Part shown: in pieces, positions 29,008-38,076 of the stretch
Position numbering within the stretch: position 1 is the stretch's first letter
How the letters are laid out: each line of letters begins with the position of its first letter
Assembly: GCF_004353185.1 (NCBI RefSeq)
Contig: NZ_SMUS01000023.1
Location: 1-64,000, forward strand
Direction: 5' to 3'
Length of the DNA stretch: 64,000 bases
Source of the DNA: Clostridium cuniculi
GTDB lineage: Bacteria > Bacillota > Clostridia > Clostridiales > Clostridiaceae
Notes under the pieces: generated by a model
Databases searched by the model: none
What the model saw: the letters and a program-made list of their open reading frames with translations, nothing else
What the model was told of the DNA's origin: nothing
Program-made: the position numbers and the translations under genes

Positions 29008-29953
29008 AGATAAAAGAAGCATAATTATTTTATCAGTATTGGTTTTAGTATTAGTAATTTCATTTTTATTTATTGGAGTAAATAGCATTAACTTTAAATA
29101 TGCTTTATATAGAAGAATTCCTAAAATATATGCAATGATATTAACAGGTGGAGCAATAGGATTCTCATCATTAATATTCCAAACGGTAACAAATAATAGA
29201 ATATTAACGCCTAGTATTTTAGGAATAGATTCATTATATGTCTTACTACAAACAACTGTAGTATTTTTGTTAGGATCATCTTCGGTAATAATGAGTAATG
29301 GAAATATAAATTTTATAATTACAATAGCATCAATGCTTTTATTTTCAAGTTTAATGTATAAATTTATATTTAAAAAAGGTAGTAAAAATATATTTACATT
29401 ATTATTAGTTGGAGTAGTGTGTGGAACTTTATTTGAAAGTTTAACTACATTTATGCAGGTTTTAATTGATCCAGTAGAATTTCAAGTGGTACAAGATAAA
29501 ATGCAAGCAAGTTTTAATAATATAAATACAGATTTATTATTCATATCCAGTATAGTAATAATTATTTGTATAGGATATGTTTATGACTATTTAAAAATAT
29601 TAGATGTTATGGCATTAGGAAGAGATGAAGCTATAAACTTAGGTGTAGATTATGACAAAATGGTGAAGAAGATATTAATAGTTGTAGTTTTATTAACATC
29701 GGTAGCTACAGCCTTAGTTGGACCAATAACATTTCTAGGATTGCTTGTAGTAAATATTGCAAGACAACTTATAGTAACTTATAAACATAGTGTTTTAGGA
29801 ATTTCAACTATATTAATTAGTGTAATTGCATTAATAGGTGGACAATTACTAGTTGAACAGTTAATGGATTTTGGAGTTTCAGTAAGTGTAATAATTAATT
29901 TTATTGGAGGAATTTATTTCATTTACTTAGTAATGAAGGAGAGAAATAGATGA
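28997..29953 (+). CDS. Iron-siderophore ABC transporter permease (FecCD family), second subunit
   Basis: Second permease, 318 residues, about nine to ten membrane helices. The FecCD signatures are YRRIPKIYAMILTGGAIGFSSLIFQ near residue 35 and GPITFLGLLVVNIARQL near 240, the ATPase-coupling region. It lacks charged insertions and differs clearly from the first subunit, as is usual for heterodimeric channels of this type. The start overlaps the first permease gene, and its end overlaps the ATPase gene by 4 bp (ATGA), so translation is probably coupled. Confidence 0.9.
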   Translation: MKTKDKRSIIILSVLVLVLVISFLFIGVNSINFKYALYRRIPKIYAMILTGGAIGFSSLIFQTVTNNRILTPSILGIDSLYVLLQTTVVFLLGSSSVIMSNGNINFIITIASMLLFSSLMYKFIFKKGSKNIFTLLLVGVVCGTLFESLTTFMQVLIDPVEFQVVQDKMQASFNNINTDLLFISSIVIIICIGYVYDYLKILDVMALGRDEAINLGVDYDKMVKKILIVVVLLTSVATALVGPITFLGLLVVNIARQLIVTYKHSVLGISTILISVIALIGGQLLVEQLMDFGVSVSVIINFIGGIYFIYLVMKERNR

Positions 29954-30705
29954 TAGAAGTAAAAAATATAACTAAAACATATGGAAATAAAAAAGTAGTA
30001 GATAATGTATCTTTAAATATTCAAGAAGGAAAAATAACTTCTTTCATAGGTCCTAATGGAGCAGGTAAAAGTACTCTTCTTTCAATAATGAGTAGACTTT
30101 TAAAGAGAGATTCTGGAGAAGTTTTAGTAGATGGTAAAGATATATTGAAATGGGATAATAAAGAGTTAGCTAAAAAAATAGCTATTTTAAGACAGTCAAA
30201 TAATATTAATATTAGATTAACTATTAAAGAATTGGTTAGCTTTGGTAGATTTCCTCATTCTCAAGGAAATTTAAAAGAAGAAGATTATAGATATATAGAT
30301 GAAGCAATTAATTATATGCAACTTAAAGAATTTGAGGATAGATATCTGGATGAGCTAAGTGGAGGACAAAGACAAAGAGCCTATATTGCTATGGTAATAG
30401 CTCAAAATAGTGATTATATATTCTTAGATGAACCTTTAAATAATCTAGATATGAAGCATTCAGTTGAAATTATGAAGACATTAAGAAAACTTTGCGATGA
30501 ATTGAATAAAACAGTTGTAATAGTAATACATGATATTAACTTTGCATCTTGTTATTCAGATTATATAGTGGCTTTAAAGGATGGAAAGCTTATAAAGAAT
30601 GGACCAACTGAGGAGACCATACAAAAAGAAGAATTAGAGAATATTTATGAGATAGATTTCCATATTGAAAATATTAACAATAGAAATATATGTGTATATT
30701 TCTAA
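29950..30705 (+). CDS. Iron-siderophore ABC transporter ATPase
   Basis: Cytosolic ATPase subunit of 251 residues. Walker A is GPNGAGKST (34-42), the Q-loop lies at RQSNN (about 82), the signature is LSGGQRQR (136-143), Walker B is YIFLDEP (156-162) and the switch His is in VIHDIN. The length and the short C terminus are typical of FepC/YclP-type siderophore importers. It is the third gene of the operon; the 22-bp perfect palindrome after it may separate it from the binding-protein gene, which has its own Fur-like box. Confidence 0.93.
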   Translation: MIEVKNITKTYGNKKVVDNVSLNIQEGKITSFIGPNGAGKSTLLSIMSRLLKRDSGEVLVDGKDILKWDNKELAKKIAILRQSNNINIRLTIKELVSFGRFPHSQGNLKEEDYRYIDEAINYMQLKEFEDRYLDELSGGQRQRAYIAMVIAQNSDYIFLDEPLNNLDMKHSVEIMKTLRKLCDELNKTVVIVIHDINFASCYSDYIVALKDGKLIKNGPTEETIQKEELENIYEIDFHIENINNRNICVYF

Positions 30706-30724
30706 TAAGCAAAACAGTTAATAA

Positions 30725-30746
30725 AGGCAAATTTTAAAATTTGCCT
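30725..30746 (+). terminator. 22-bp perfect palindrome after the ATPase gene
   Basis: AGGCAAATTTT followed directly by its complement, without a proper T-run. It could be a weak attenuator or an mRNA-stability hairpin setting the ratio of binding protein to membrane subunits. Its right arm also supplies a possible -35 (TTGCCT). Confidence 0.5.
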
Positions 30747-30764
30747 ATTATATAAAAAGTTTAT

Positions 30765-30779
30765 TGATAATGAATATCA
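30765..30779 (+). promoter_or_regulatory. Second Fur-like box, before the substrate-binding protein gene
   Basis: TGATAATGAATATCA fits the Fur 7-1-7 consensus at 13 of 14 positions and is flanked by the same ATT and AAT as the first box. It lies 33 bp before the start codon and overlaps a possible -10, implying a separate iron-controlled promoter. Confidence 0.7.
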
Positions 30780-30811
30780 ATATTAAAAATAATATAAAGA
30801 GGTGGATAATA

Positions 30812-31753
30812 ATGAAGAAAAAAACAATTATATCAATAGTAGTTTTATTAGTAGTAGTGTTAGGTATATTTGGTATTACTAAGTTTGCAGGAGCTGAGGG
30901 AAATAATGAAGGAGAAACTATTGTTGTTACTCATGAGCTTGGAGAAACAACAGTTAATAAAAATCCTAAAAGAATAGTGGTATTTGATTATGGAATTCTA
31001 GATTCATTAGATAAATTAGGGGTTGAAGGAATAGTAGGTGTAGTTCAAAGTGGACTTCCAGAACATTTAAGTAAGTTTGCAAGTGAAGATTATTCAAATA
31101 TTGGATCTTTAAAAGAGCCGGATATGGAAAAGATATTTGAATTAACACCAGATTTAATAATAATTTCAGGAAGACAAGCTGATTACTACGAAGAATTAAG
31201 TAAAATTGCACCAACAATACATTTAGGTGTAAAAAATGAAAATTATTTAGAGTCATTTACAGAAAATATGAATATATTAGGTGAAATATTTGGAAAAGAA
31301 AAAGCTGTTGAGAAAGAGCTTACAACTATAAATGAAGCAGTTGAGAAACTAAATGCAAAAGTTACAGAAAAAGGTGTTAATGGACTTATAGCTTTAGCTA
31401 ATGATGGGTCATTTAGTGTATATGGTGCAGAATCAAGATTTGGAATAATTCATAATAGTTTTGGAGTAATCCCAGTTGATGAAACTATTGAAGCTTCAAC
31501 TCATGGACAAAAAGCTTCATTTGAATATATAGTAGAGAAAAATCCACAGTACTTATTTGTAATTGATAGAGCTGCTATTGCAGGGGGAACAACTTCAGCT
31601 AAGGAATTATTTGAAAATGAATTAATGGCAAAAACAGACGCGTATAAAAATGGTAATATAGTGTATCTAAATCCAAGTATTTGGTATACTGCAACAGGTG
31701 GATTTACATCAACAATGATGATGGTTGAAGAAATAGACAATGCAATAAAATAA
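30812..31753 (+). CDS. Siderophore substrate-binding protein without lipobox
   Basis: Periplasmic-binding-like (FecB/CeuE/YclQ class) protein of 313 residues that delivers iron-siderophore to the permeases. The N-terminal lobe contains NPKRIVVFDYGILDSLDKLG, then IGSLKEPDMEKIFELTPDLIIISGR, and the C-terminal lobe ends with PSIWYTATGGFTSTMMMVEE. The hydrophobic leader (residues 5-23) is followed by KFAGAEG with no cysteine, so the usual Gram-positive lipid anchor is missing. It may be held by an uncleaved helix or secreted after cleavage near Ala28. The start at 30812 has AGAGGTGG; an in-frame ATG upstream lacks one. Confidence 0.88.
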   Translation: MKKKTIISIVVLLVVVLGIFGITKFAGAEGNNEGETIVVTHELGETTVNKNPKRIVVFDYGILDSLDKLGVEGIVGVVQSGLPEHLSKFASEDYSNIGSLKEPDMEKIFELTPDLIIISGRQADYYEELSKIAPTIHLGVKNENYLESFTENMNILGEIFGKEKAVEKELTTINEAVEKLNAKVTEKGVNGLIALANDGSFSVYGAESRFGIIHNSFGVIPVDETIEASTHGQKASFEYIVEKNPQYLFVIDRAAIAGGTTSAKELFENELMAKTDAYKNGNIVYLNPSIWYTATGGFTSTMMMVEEIDNAIK

Positions 31754-31765
31754 ATTTAATGAATA

Positions 31766-31804
31766 AAAATAAGCTAGATACTAATTTGTAACTAGCTTAT
31801 TTTA
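31766..31804 (+). terminator. Terminator of the iron uptake operon
   Basis: AAATAAGCTAG pairs with CTAGCTTATTT around a 15-nt loop; a short T-rich tail follows. Confidence 0.8.
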
Positions 31805-31924
31805 TTATGTGAAATTATAGTAAAGTATCAATTAATATAAAAATAAAAAACAAAATATGTAATAAAATAAGAATTAAAATTAAATTTTAGTAAAAGAATA
31901 AAGTGAAATATGATAAAATAATAA

Positions 31925-31985
31925 TTGACAAATAAAACCAAAAATAGTATATTATTATTAACTTTAATACTTTAATGTGCTAAAG
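31925..31985 (+). promoter_or_regulatory. his operon promoter and possible operator
   Basis: TTGACA (31925-31930), 17 bp, TATATT (31948-31953). Just after the expected start point is a dyad CTTTA-N6-TAAAG (31970-31985) overlapping the start of the GGGGGA ribosome site. The leader is under 40 nt, too short for a T-box, so control is more likely by a repressor at this dyad (inference). Confidence 0.7.
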
Positions 31986-31997
31986 GGGGAGATTTAA

Positions 31998-33089
31998 ATT
32001 AAAAATATACTACCAGAAGGAACTAGAGATTTTACTATTGATGAATGTAAAAGAAGAAATGAAATTATTAAAACTACAACTGAGGTATTTAAAAAATGGG
32101 GATATGAAGAGATATCGACGCCTACAGTTGAGTATTATGAAACCTTTAATCATAAAACTCAAAGTTTAAAGGAAGAAGAAATGTATAAATTTTTTGATAG
32201 CAACGGAAGAATATTAGTTTTAAGACCAGATATGACAGTGCCTGTGGCAAGAATGATAAATACTAAATTAAAAGATATGGATTTACCATTAAAGCTTTTT
32301 TATACTGCAAATGTGTTTAGAGTTCATGAAAGTCTAGAGGGAAAAAGAAATGAATATTTGGATTGTGGAATTGAACTAATTGGTGGAGATGGAGAAATAA
32401 TAGATCTAGAAATTTTGGTGACAGCATTAGAAGTATTAAAATCATTGAATACAAGAGAAGATTTTAAGTTAGAGATTGGGGATGTAAATATTTTAAGATC
32501 TGCAATTAATGAAATGAACTTAAGAGAAGAAGATAAAGAAAATATAATTGACCTTATTAATAAAAAAAGTCTTATAAATTTGAAAGATTATCTAGAAAAT
32601 TTAAAAATCAAAGGTGAATATAAGGAATTTTTAAATACTTTACCTTGGCTTTTTGGGGGATACGATATGATAGAAAAAGCTAAGGGGTTGGCTTTTAATA
32701 ATAGAGTTAAGGAAAATATTTTATATTTAGAAAAGATATTTTTAAATTTAAGAGAATTAGGTTATGAAAAATATATATCTGTAGATATGAGTATGGTTCC
32801 ACGAGTTAATTATTACTCAGGAATTATTTTTAAGGGATATGTTACAGGAATAGGATCAACTGTATTAAAAGGGGGAAGATACAATGATTTATTAGAGAAT
32901 TTTGGGAGAAAAAGTTCGGCAATAGGTTTTTCAGTAGATGTAAATTTACTAATTAATTCTTGTAACTATGATGAAAAAATTGATAGAAAGCCTATTTTGG
33001 TAGAAAAAGATAATTATTTAATAAAATTAAAAGAGATAATAAAAAAAACAAGAGATGATGAATATTTAGAGATTGTATATAGAGAATAA
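31998..33089 (+). CDS. hisZ: ATP phosphoribosyltransferase regulatory subunit HisZ (apparent ATT start)
   Basis: Class II aminoacyl-tRNA-synthetase-like paralogue that pairs with short-form HisG and confers histidine feedback. The frame is open from 31998 and gives 363 residues, normal for HisZ, opening with KNILPEGTRDF, the family's N-terminal motif. The codon before it is ATT, preceded in frame by TAA (31995-31997); there is no ATG, GTG or TTG until ATG 32181. GGGGGA lies eight bases before the ATT. Starting at 32181 would delete 61 residues including motif 1. LRPDMTVPVARM (motif 2) and GGRYNDL follow normally. First gene of the his operon. Confidence 0.85.
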   Translation: MKNILPEGTRDFTIDECKRRNEIIKTTTEVFKKWGYEEISTPTVEYYETFNHKTQSLKEEEMYKFFDSNGRILVLRPDMTVPVARMINTKLKDMDLPLKLFYTANVFRVHESLEGKRNEYLDCGIELIGGDGEIIDLEILVTALEVLKSLNTREDFKLEIGDVNILRSAINEMNLREEDKENIIDLINKKSLINLKDYLENLKIKGEYKEFLNTLPWLFGGYDMIEKAKGLAFNNRVKENILYLEKIFLNLRELGYEKYISVDMSMVPRVNYYSGIIFKGYVTGIGSTVLKGGRYNDLLENFGRKSSAIGFSVDVNLLINSCNYDEKIDRKPILVEKDNYLIKLKEIIKKTRDDEYLEIVYRE

Positions 33090-33105
33090 AAGTAGGTGAT
33101 TTAAT

Positions 33106-33732
33106 TTGATTAGTATAGCACTTACCAAAGGTAGGATAGAAAAAGATGCCGTGAAAATATTCGAAAAGGCAGGTTTCGGAATTGATGAATTAAAGTCTAA
33201 AGGAAGAAAATTAGTCTTTAATGATAGTAAGGAAGAAATAAAATATTTTTTAGTAAAAGCTAATGATGCAGTAACATATGTGGAACATGGAGTTGCTGAT
33301 ATGGCTATAGTGGGTAAGGATACACTATTAGAAAAGGGTGAAAACTATTATGAAGTTTTAGATTTAGGTATAGGAAAGTGTAAGTTTATTGTAGCAACCT
33401 TACCAAATGTAAATATTTTTAATCGAATAGGGCATATAAAAATAGGCAGTAAATATCCTAATGTTTCTAAAAGGTATTTTGAAGGAAAGGGAATGGATGT
33501 TGAAGTAATAAAAATTGAAGGTTCAGTAGAGCTTGCACCTATATTAGGAATTAGCGAAGGTATAGTAGATATAATGGAAACTGGAACAACATTAAAGGAA
33601 AATGGATTAATTGTTGTTGATGAAATTTGTGATATAAGTTCAAGAATTATTGTCAATAAGTCTAGTTTTAAGCTAAAGAGAAATGAGATAAATGAAGTTA
33701 TAGATAGAATAAGAATGGCATGTAATAATTAG
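33106..33732 (+). CDS. hisG: ATP phosphoribosyltransferase catalytic subunit, short form
   Basis: Catalyses the first step of histidine synthesis, joining ATP and PRPP to phosphoribosyl-ATP. Its 208 residues are the short type lacking the C-terminal regulatory domain, which matches the presence of hisZ directly upstream; the two form a hetero-octamer. The opening ALTKGRIEKDAVKIFEKAG, the DMAIVGKDTLLE segment and the PRPP-binding EGSVELAPILGISEGIVDIMETGTTL region are diagnostic. Translation begins at TTG, with TAGGTGA upstream and no alternative ATG. The gap to hisZ is 16 bp. Confidence 0.95.
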   Translation: MISIALTKGRIEKDAVKIFEKAGFGIDELKSKGRKLVFNDSKEEIKYFLVKANDAVTYVEHGVADMAIVGKDTLLEKGENYYEVLDLGIGKCKFIVATLPNVNIFNRIGHIKIGSKYPNVSKRYFEGKGMDVEVIKIEGSVELAPILGISEGIVDIMETGTTLKENGLIVVDEICDISSRIIVNKSSFKLKRNEINEVIDRIRMACNN

Positions 33733-33767
33733 TGTTTATTATATAAAACTAAAGGGGGCGAGTTAAT

Positions 33768-35063
33768 ATGATGGACATAATAGAATTAAGCAGTAAAGGT
33801 ATAAGTGATGTTGTATCAATAATAAAAAAGAGAAGCAATACTTTAAATGTAAGAAAATCTGTAGAAGAAATAATTGAAAATGTAAAGTCATCTGGGGATA
33901 AGGCTTTAAGGGGGTATACTTTAGATTTTGATAAAGTATATCTGGAAAGTTTTAAGATAGAAAAGGAAGAGATTGAAAAGGCATATAATGAAGGTGATTT
34001 AGAATTTATAGAAATATTAAAGGAAAGTATTAAAAATATAGAAAAATATCATCAAAATCAAAAAAAGACAAGCTATATATATCAAAAGGAATTAGGTGTT
34101 TTTATGGGGCAAAGATTAATTCCTATGGATAGTGTAGCTATATATGTTCCAGGAGGTAAAGCTGCGTATCCGTCATCTGTTTTAATGAATGCAATTCCAG
34201 CAAAAGTTGCAGGAGTAAATGAAATAGTATTAGTTACACCACCAGATAAAAATGGTGAAGTTAACAAACAAATATTAGTTGCAGCAAAGTTATGTGGAAT
34301 AAATAAAGTTTATAAGTTAGGAGGAGCGCAGGCAATCGCTGCACTAGCTTATGGAACTGAAAGTATAGAAAATGTTTCTATGATAGTTGGACCAGGTAAT
34401 GCTTTTGTAGCGGAAGCTAAGAGACAAGTATATGGAGATGTGGGAATTGATATGGTGGCTGGCCCTAGTGAAATTTTAATTGTTGCAGATGAAAAAGCAA
34501 ATCCTAAATATATTGCAGCAGATTTAATGTCTCAAGCAGAGCATGATGAATTAGCCTCTTCAATATTAGTTACAACCTCTAAAAAGTTAGCAGATAAGGT
34601 AAACAAAGAGATAGAAGTACAAGTTAAAAATTTAAGTAGAAGAAATATAATTGAAAGTTCACTTATCAATTTTGGGAAAATAGTAATTTGCAAATCCATA
34701 GAAGAGTGCATTGAGTTAGCTAATTTAATAGCACCAGAGCATTTAGAACTTTTAATAGATAGTCCTATAGAGTACTTAGAACAAGTTAAAAATGCAGGTT
34801 CAGTATTTTTAGGGGAGTATACACCAGAACCTATAGGTGATTATTTTGGAGGAACTAACCATGTATTACCAACAGGTGGTACTGCAAGGTTTTCATCACC
34901 ACTATCAGTAGATACATTTGTTAAGAAATCATCATTCCTATATTATTCACAAAAAGCGGTAGTAAGAGATGGCGAAAAGATAATTAGATTTGCAAATGAA
35001 GAGGGTTTAACTGCTCATGCAAATTCAGTAAAGGTAAGGTTAGATAATGAAGAAGATAAATAG
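33768..35063 (+). CDS. hisD: Histidinol dehydrogenase
   Basis: Zinc enzyme that oxidises L-histidinol to L-histidine in two NAD-dependent steps, the end of the pathway. 431 residues. Family blocks: YVPGGKAAYPSSVLMNAIPAKVAGV near 125-150, KLGGAQAIAALAYGTE, MVAGPSEILIVAD, SQAEHDE (zinc and catalytic His/Glu), PEHLEL and GDYFGGTNHVLPTGGTARF. AAAGGGGGCG precedes two adjacent ATG codons (33768 and 33771). The 3' end overlaps hisC by 17 bp. Confidence 0.96.
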   Translation: MMDIIELSSKGISDVVSIIKKRSNTLNVRKSVEEIIENVKSSGDKALRGYTLDFDKVYLESFKIEKEEIEKAYNEGDLEFIEILKESIKNIEKYHQNQKKTSYIYQKELGVFMGQRLIPMDSVAIYVPGGKAAYPSSVLMNAIPAKVAGVNEIVLVTPPDKNGEVNKQILVAAKLCGINKVYKLGGAQAIAALAYGTESIENVSMIVGPGNAFVAEAKRQVYGDVGIDMVAGPSEILIVADEKANPKYIAADLMSQAEHDELASSILVTTSKKLADKVNKEIEVQVKNLSRRNIIESSLINFGKIVICKSIEECIELANLIAPEHLELLIDSPIEYLEQVKNAGSVFLGEYTPEPIGDYFGGTNHVLPTGGTARFSSPLSVDTFVKKSSFLYYSQKAVVRDGEKIIRFANEEGLTAHANSVKVRLDNEEDK

Positions 35064-36120
35064 TTATAATAATGTAGCAAATATGGATATAGGAATAAGA
35101 GTAAATGCAAATGAGAGCTATAAAAATATAAGTGATGATGAGTTAAAAGATATAATAGAAGATGTTGTAAAGTTAAAATTTAATAGATATCCAGATAGCG
35201 AATGTAATGAGTTGAGAGAATTATATGGAAAAGTAATTGGAGTAAATAAGGAAAATTTAATAGCCGGAAATGGCTCAGATGAAATGATTTCTTTAATTAT
35301 AAGCTCACAGATTACTAGAAGAAAAGTTGTATTAACTATAGATCCAGATTTTTCAATGTATGACTTTTATACATCTCTCAGTGATGGAGTAATAAAAAAA
35401 TATAAAACTGAAGATGATGGTTCTTTTTCTGTTAATAAATTTATTAATTTTGGTAAAAAGTTATCTCCAAAGCTAATAATATTTTCTAATCCTAATAATC
35501 CAACAGGAAACGTAATTAGTAATGAGGATATATGTTATATATTAGAATCTTTTAAGGATACTTTAGTTATTGTTGATGAAGCATACTATGAGTTTTATGG
35601 ACAAAGTATGATTCAATATATAGAAAAATATAAAAATTTAGTAGTAACTAGAACATTATCTAAAGCATGGGGATTAGCAGCTTTAAGAGTAGGATTTTTA
35701 ATTGCAAATAAAGAGTTAATAGAAGAGTTGAATAAAAGTAAGGTACCTTATAATTTAAATACATTTTCCCAAATGGTGGCATGTAATGTTTTAAAACACC
35801 CGGAAAAGATACTTAAGAGTGTAGAGGAAGTAGTTTATGAAAGAGAAAGGTTATATAAAAATTTAAAGCATATAGAAGAGTTAAGTGATAATAAAATAAT
35901 ATTCTATAAATCTAAAGCTAATTTTATATTTGGAAGATCTATTATTAAAGAAGATATAAGAAAAATGCTAGATAATAAAGGGGTATTAATTAGATATTTT
36001 AATGATGATAGTTTTAGAATAACTGTTGGATCAGCCTTAGAAAATGATTTAGTAGTTAATATAATAGAAAAGGTTGTATTAGATGTGGGGGAAGATAATG
36101 ATAAGAACATCAAAAATTAA
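35047..36120 (+). CDS. hisC: Histidinol-phosphate aminotransferase
   Basis: PLP-dependent class II aminotransferase of 357 residues that makes histidinol phosphate from imidazole-acetol phosphate and glutamate. Visible features are the substrate-binding RVNANESY near the N terminus, [33 protein letters not shown] and the PLP-lysine motif [17 protein letters not shown]. The start ATG lies inside the end of hisD in another frame, with AAGGTAAGG upstream, so translation is probably coupled. The end overlaps hisB. Confidence 0.94.
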   Translation: MKKINSYNNVANMDIGIRVNANESYKNISDDELKDIIEDVVKLKFNRYPDSECNELRELYGKVIGVNKENLIAGNGSDEMISLIISSQITRRKVVLTIDPDFSMYDFYTSLSDGVIKKYKTEDDGSFSVNKFINFGKKLSPKLIIFSNPNNPTGNVISNEDICYILESFKDTLVIVDEAYYEFYGQSMIQYIEKYKNLVVTRTLSKAWGLAALRVGFLIANKELIEELNKSKVPYNLNTFSQMVACNVLKHPEKILKSVEEVVYERERLYKNLKHIEELSDNKIIFYKSKANFIFGRSIIKEDIRKMLDNKGVLIRYFNDDSFRITVGSALENDLVVNIIEKVVLDVGEDNDKNIKN

Positions 36121-36679
36121 AAGAGATACAAAAGAAACTAATATAAACTTAAGTATTAACTTAGATGGAGATGGAGTTAATAATATAAAAACAGAAATAG
36201 GTTTTTTTAATCATATGTTGACATTAATGGCATTCCATAGTGATATTGATATTAATTTAGAAGCTGATGGTGATTTAGAGGTATGTGATCATCATTTAAT
36301 TGAGGATATTGGGATTTGTCTAGGTAAGTGTATAAAAGAAGCATTAGGAGATAAAAAAGGAATAAAGAGATATAGTACAGTTTGTATTCCTATGGATGAA
36401 TCTTTAGTTATGGTATCTTTAGATATTAGTGGAAGATCATTTTTGTATTTTGAAGGAGATTTTAAAAGGGAAAGTATAGGAAATTTTTCTGTAGAAATGG
36501 TTAAGGAATTTTTTAGAGCTCTTGCATTTAATGCAGAAATAACTCTTCATATAAAAGTATTATATGGAGAGAATGATCATCACAAAATTGAAGGGATTTT
36601 TAAAGCTTTTGGTAGGGCATTAAAAGAAGCTATAAAAATAGAAAGCAATGTAATACCATCATCAAAAGGATGTATATAG
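36098..36679 (+). CDS. hisB: Imidazoleglycerol-phosphate dehydratase
   Basis: Manganese enzyme that dehydrates imidazoleglycerol phosphate; 193 residues, the monofunctional type without the phosphatase domain of enterobacterial HisB. Metal and active-site blocks: [45 protein letters not shown]. The start at 36098 is taken because GGGGGA lies just upstream, inside the five-codon extension that begins at 36083. It overlaps the end of hisC by 23 bp. Confidence 0.95.
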   Translation: MIRTSKIKRDTKETNINLSINLDGDGVNNIKTEIGFFNHMLTLMAFHSDIDINLEADGDLEVCDHHLIEDIGICLGKCIKEALGDKKGIKRYSTVCIPMDESLVMVSLDISGRSFLYFEGDFKRESIGNFSVEMVKEFFRALAFNAEITLHIKVLYGENDHHKIEGIFKAFGRALKEAIKIESNVIPSSKGCI

Positions 36680-36716
36680 GTATTTAGAATAAGCCTGTTA
36701 GGAGTTGAAAAGTAGG

Positions 36717-37331
36717 ATGATTGTTATTATTGATTATGGTATGGGAAATTTAAAGAATGTTTATAATGCACTAAAACACTTAAATATAGCTTCAAAGGTA
36801 TCTAATGAAATAGCAGAAATAAAATGTGCAGATAAATTAATTTTACCTGGGGTTGGAGCATTTAATAAAGCTATGTATAACCTTAATAATATGGGATTAA
36901 CTGAGATTATAAAAGAGAAAGTCAATAATGGAACACCTTTATTGGGGATATGTTTAGGAATGCAAATGATATTTCAAAAAGGATATGAGAATGGGGAATG
37001 TGAAGGTTTAGCCTTTATAGATGGAGAGGTTAAGATTTTAGAACCTAAAGAAAAGGTGAAAATACCACATATAGGTTGGAATAAATTAGAGTATAATAGC
37101 TCAAATGATTTAATTAAAGGGTTAGATGAGAATAGTTTTGTATATTATGTACATAGCTATGCTGCGACAAATGTAAAGAATGAAAATTTAGTAGGATTTT
37201 CAAATTATGGTGGTATTAAAGTTCCTTCAATTGTTTGCAATAATAATGTTTACGGAACTCAATTTCATCCGGAAAAAAGTGGAGAAGTAGGGCTTAGAAT
37301 ACTTCAGAATTTTAGGGAGGTAATAAAATGA
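36717..37331 (+). CDS. hisH: Imidazole glycerol phosphate synthase, glutaminase subunit
   Basis: Class I glutamine amidotransferase of 204 residues that feeds ammonia to HisF. It begins IVIIDYGMGNLKNVYNAL; the oxyanion and nucleophile motif is GICLGMQMIF and the His/Glu of the triad lie in GTQFHPEKSG. The ATG at 36717 is preferred, with AGGAG 12 bases upstream; an upstream TTG at 36705 overlaps that ribosome site. The 3' end overlaps hisA by 4 bp. Confidence 0.94.
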   Translation: MIVIIDYGMGNLKNVYNALKHLNIASKVSNEIAEIKCADKLILPGVGAFNKAMYNLNNMGLTEIIKEKVNNGTPLLGICLGMQMIFQKGYENGECEGLAFIDGEVKILEPKEKVKIPHIGWNKLEYNSSNDLIKGLDENSFVYYVHSYAATNVKNENLVGFSNYGGIKVPSIVCNNNVYGTQFHPEKSGEVGLRILQNFREVIK

Positions 37332-38041
37332 TTATAATTCCAGCTATAGATATAATTGGAGGAAAAGCAGTTAGATTATATCAAGGTGATTATAGAAAAA
37401 AAGAAGTTGTGGGAAATGACATATTTGATATAGCAAAAGGTTTTGAAAAGAGCGGAGCAAAATATATACACTTAGTAGATTTAGATGGAGCCAAAAAAGG
37501 AAAATTAGTAAATAAAAAAATAATACTTAATCTAGCTAAGGAACTTACTATTCCAATAGAAGTAGGTGGAGGAATTAGAAATTATAAAGAAGTGGAAGAA
37601 TTAATTAATCATGGAGTTAGTAGAGTTATTTTAGGTACAGCAGCTTTAGAGGATGAAGAATTTGTTTCTAGCGTAGTAAGAGATTTTGGAGATAAAATTG
37701 CAGTTGGAGTTGATTGTAAGAAGGGGTATATATGTACAAGAGGATGGCTTGAAGAGAGCAATGTACATTATATAGAATTTTGCAAAAGAATGGAGAACAT
37801 TGGAGCTAAAAATATAATTTTAACTGATATAAGTAAAGATGGAACATTAGAAGGTACTAATATATCTATGGTAAAGCAACTTAAAGAGTATGTATCTGTT
37901 AATATTATAGCTTCTGGTGGTGTTAAAGATTATTATGATATTAAAAAACTTAATGATTTAGATATATATGGAGTAATTATAGGAAAGGCATTATATTCAG
38001 GAAATATTGATTTAAAGGAAGCTATTAATTTATGTAGATAG
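37328..38041 (+). CDS. hisA: ProFAR isomerase
   Basis: TIM-barrel isomerase of 237 residues converting ProFAR to PRFAR. The catalytic Asp8 lies in IIPAIDIIGGKAVRL, the second acid in ILTDISKDGTLEGTN, and the phosphate loops are VGGGIRN and IASGGVKD. Related to HisF by gene duplication; the PAIDIIGGK opening separates them. ATGA overlap with hisH. Confidence 0.95.
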   Translation: MIIIPAIDIIGGKAVRLYQGDYRKKEVVGNDIFDIAKGFEKSGAKYIHLVDLDGAKKGKLVNKKIILNLAKELTIPIEVGGGIRNYKEVEELINHGVSRVILGTAALEDEEFVSSVVRDFGDKIAVGVDCKKGYICTRGWLEESNVHYIEFCKRMENIGAKNIILTDISKDGTLEGTNISMVKQLKEYVSVNIIASGGVKDYYDIKKLNDLDIYGVIIGKALYSGNIDLKEAINLCR

Positions 38042-38076
38042 TAATTTTTAAATTGTTATGAATAAGGGGGTGTCAA

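Noticed and set aside
31800..31997. T-box leader before the his operon
   Set aside because: No AGGGTGG-type T-box core; the leader after the promoter is under 40 nt.
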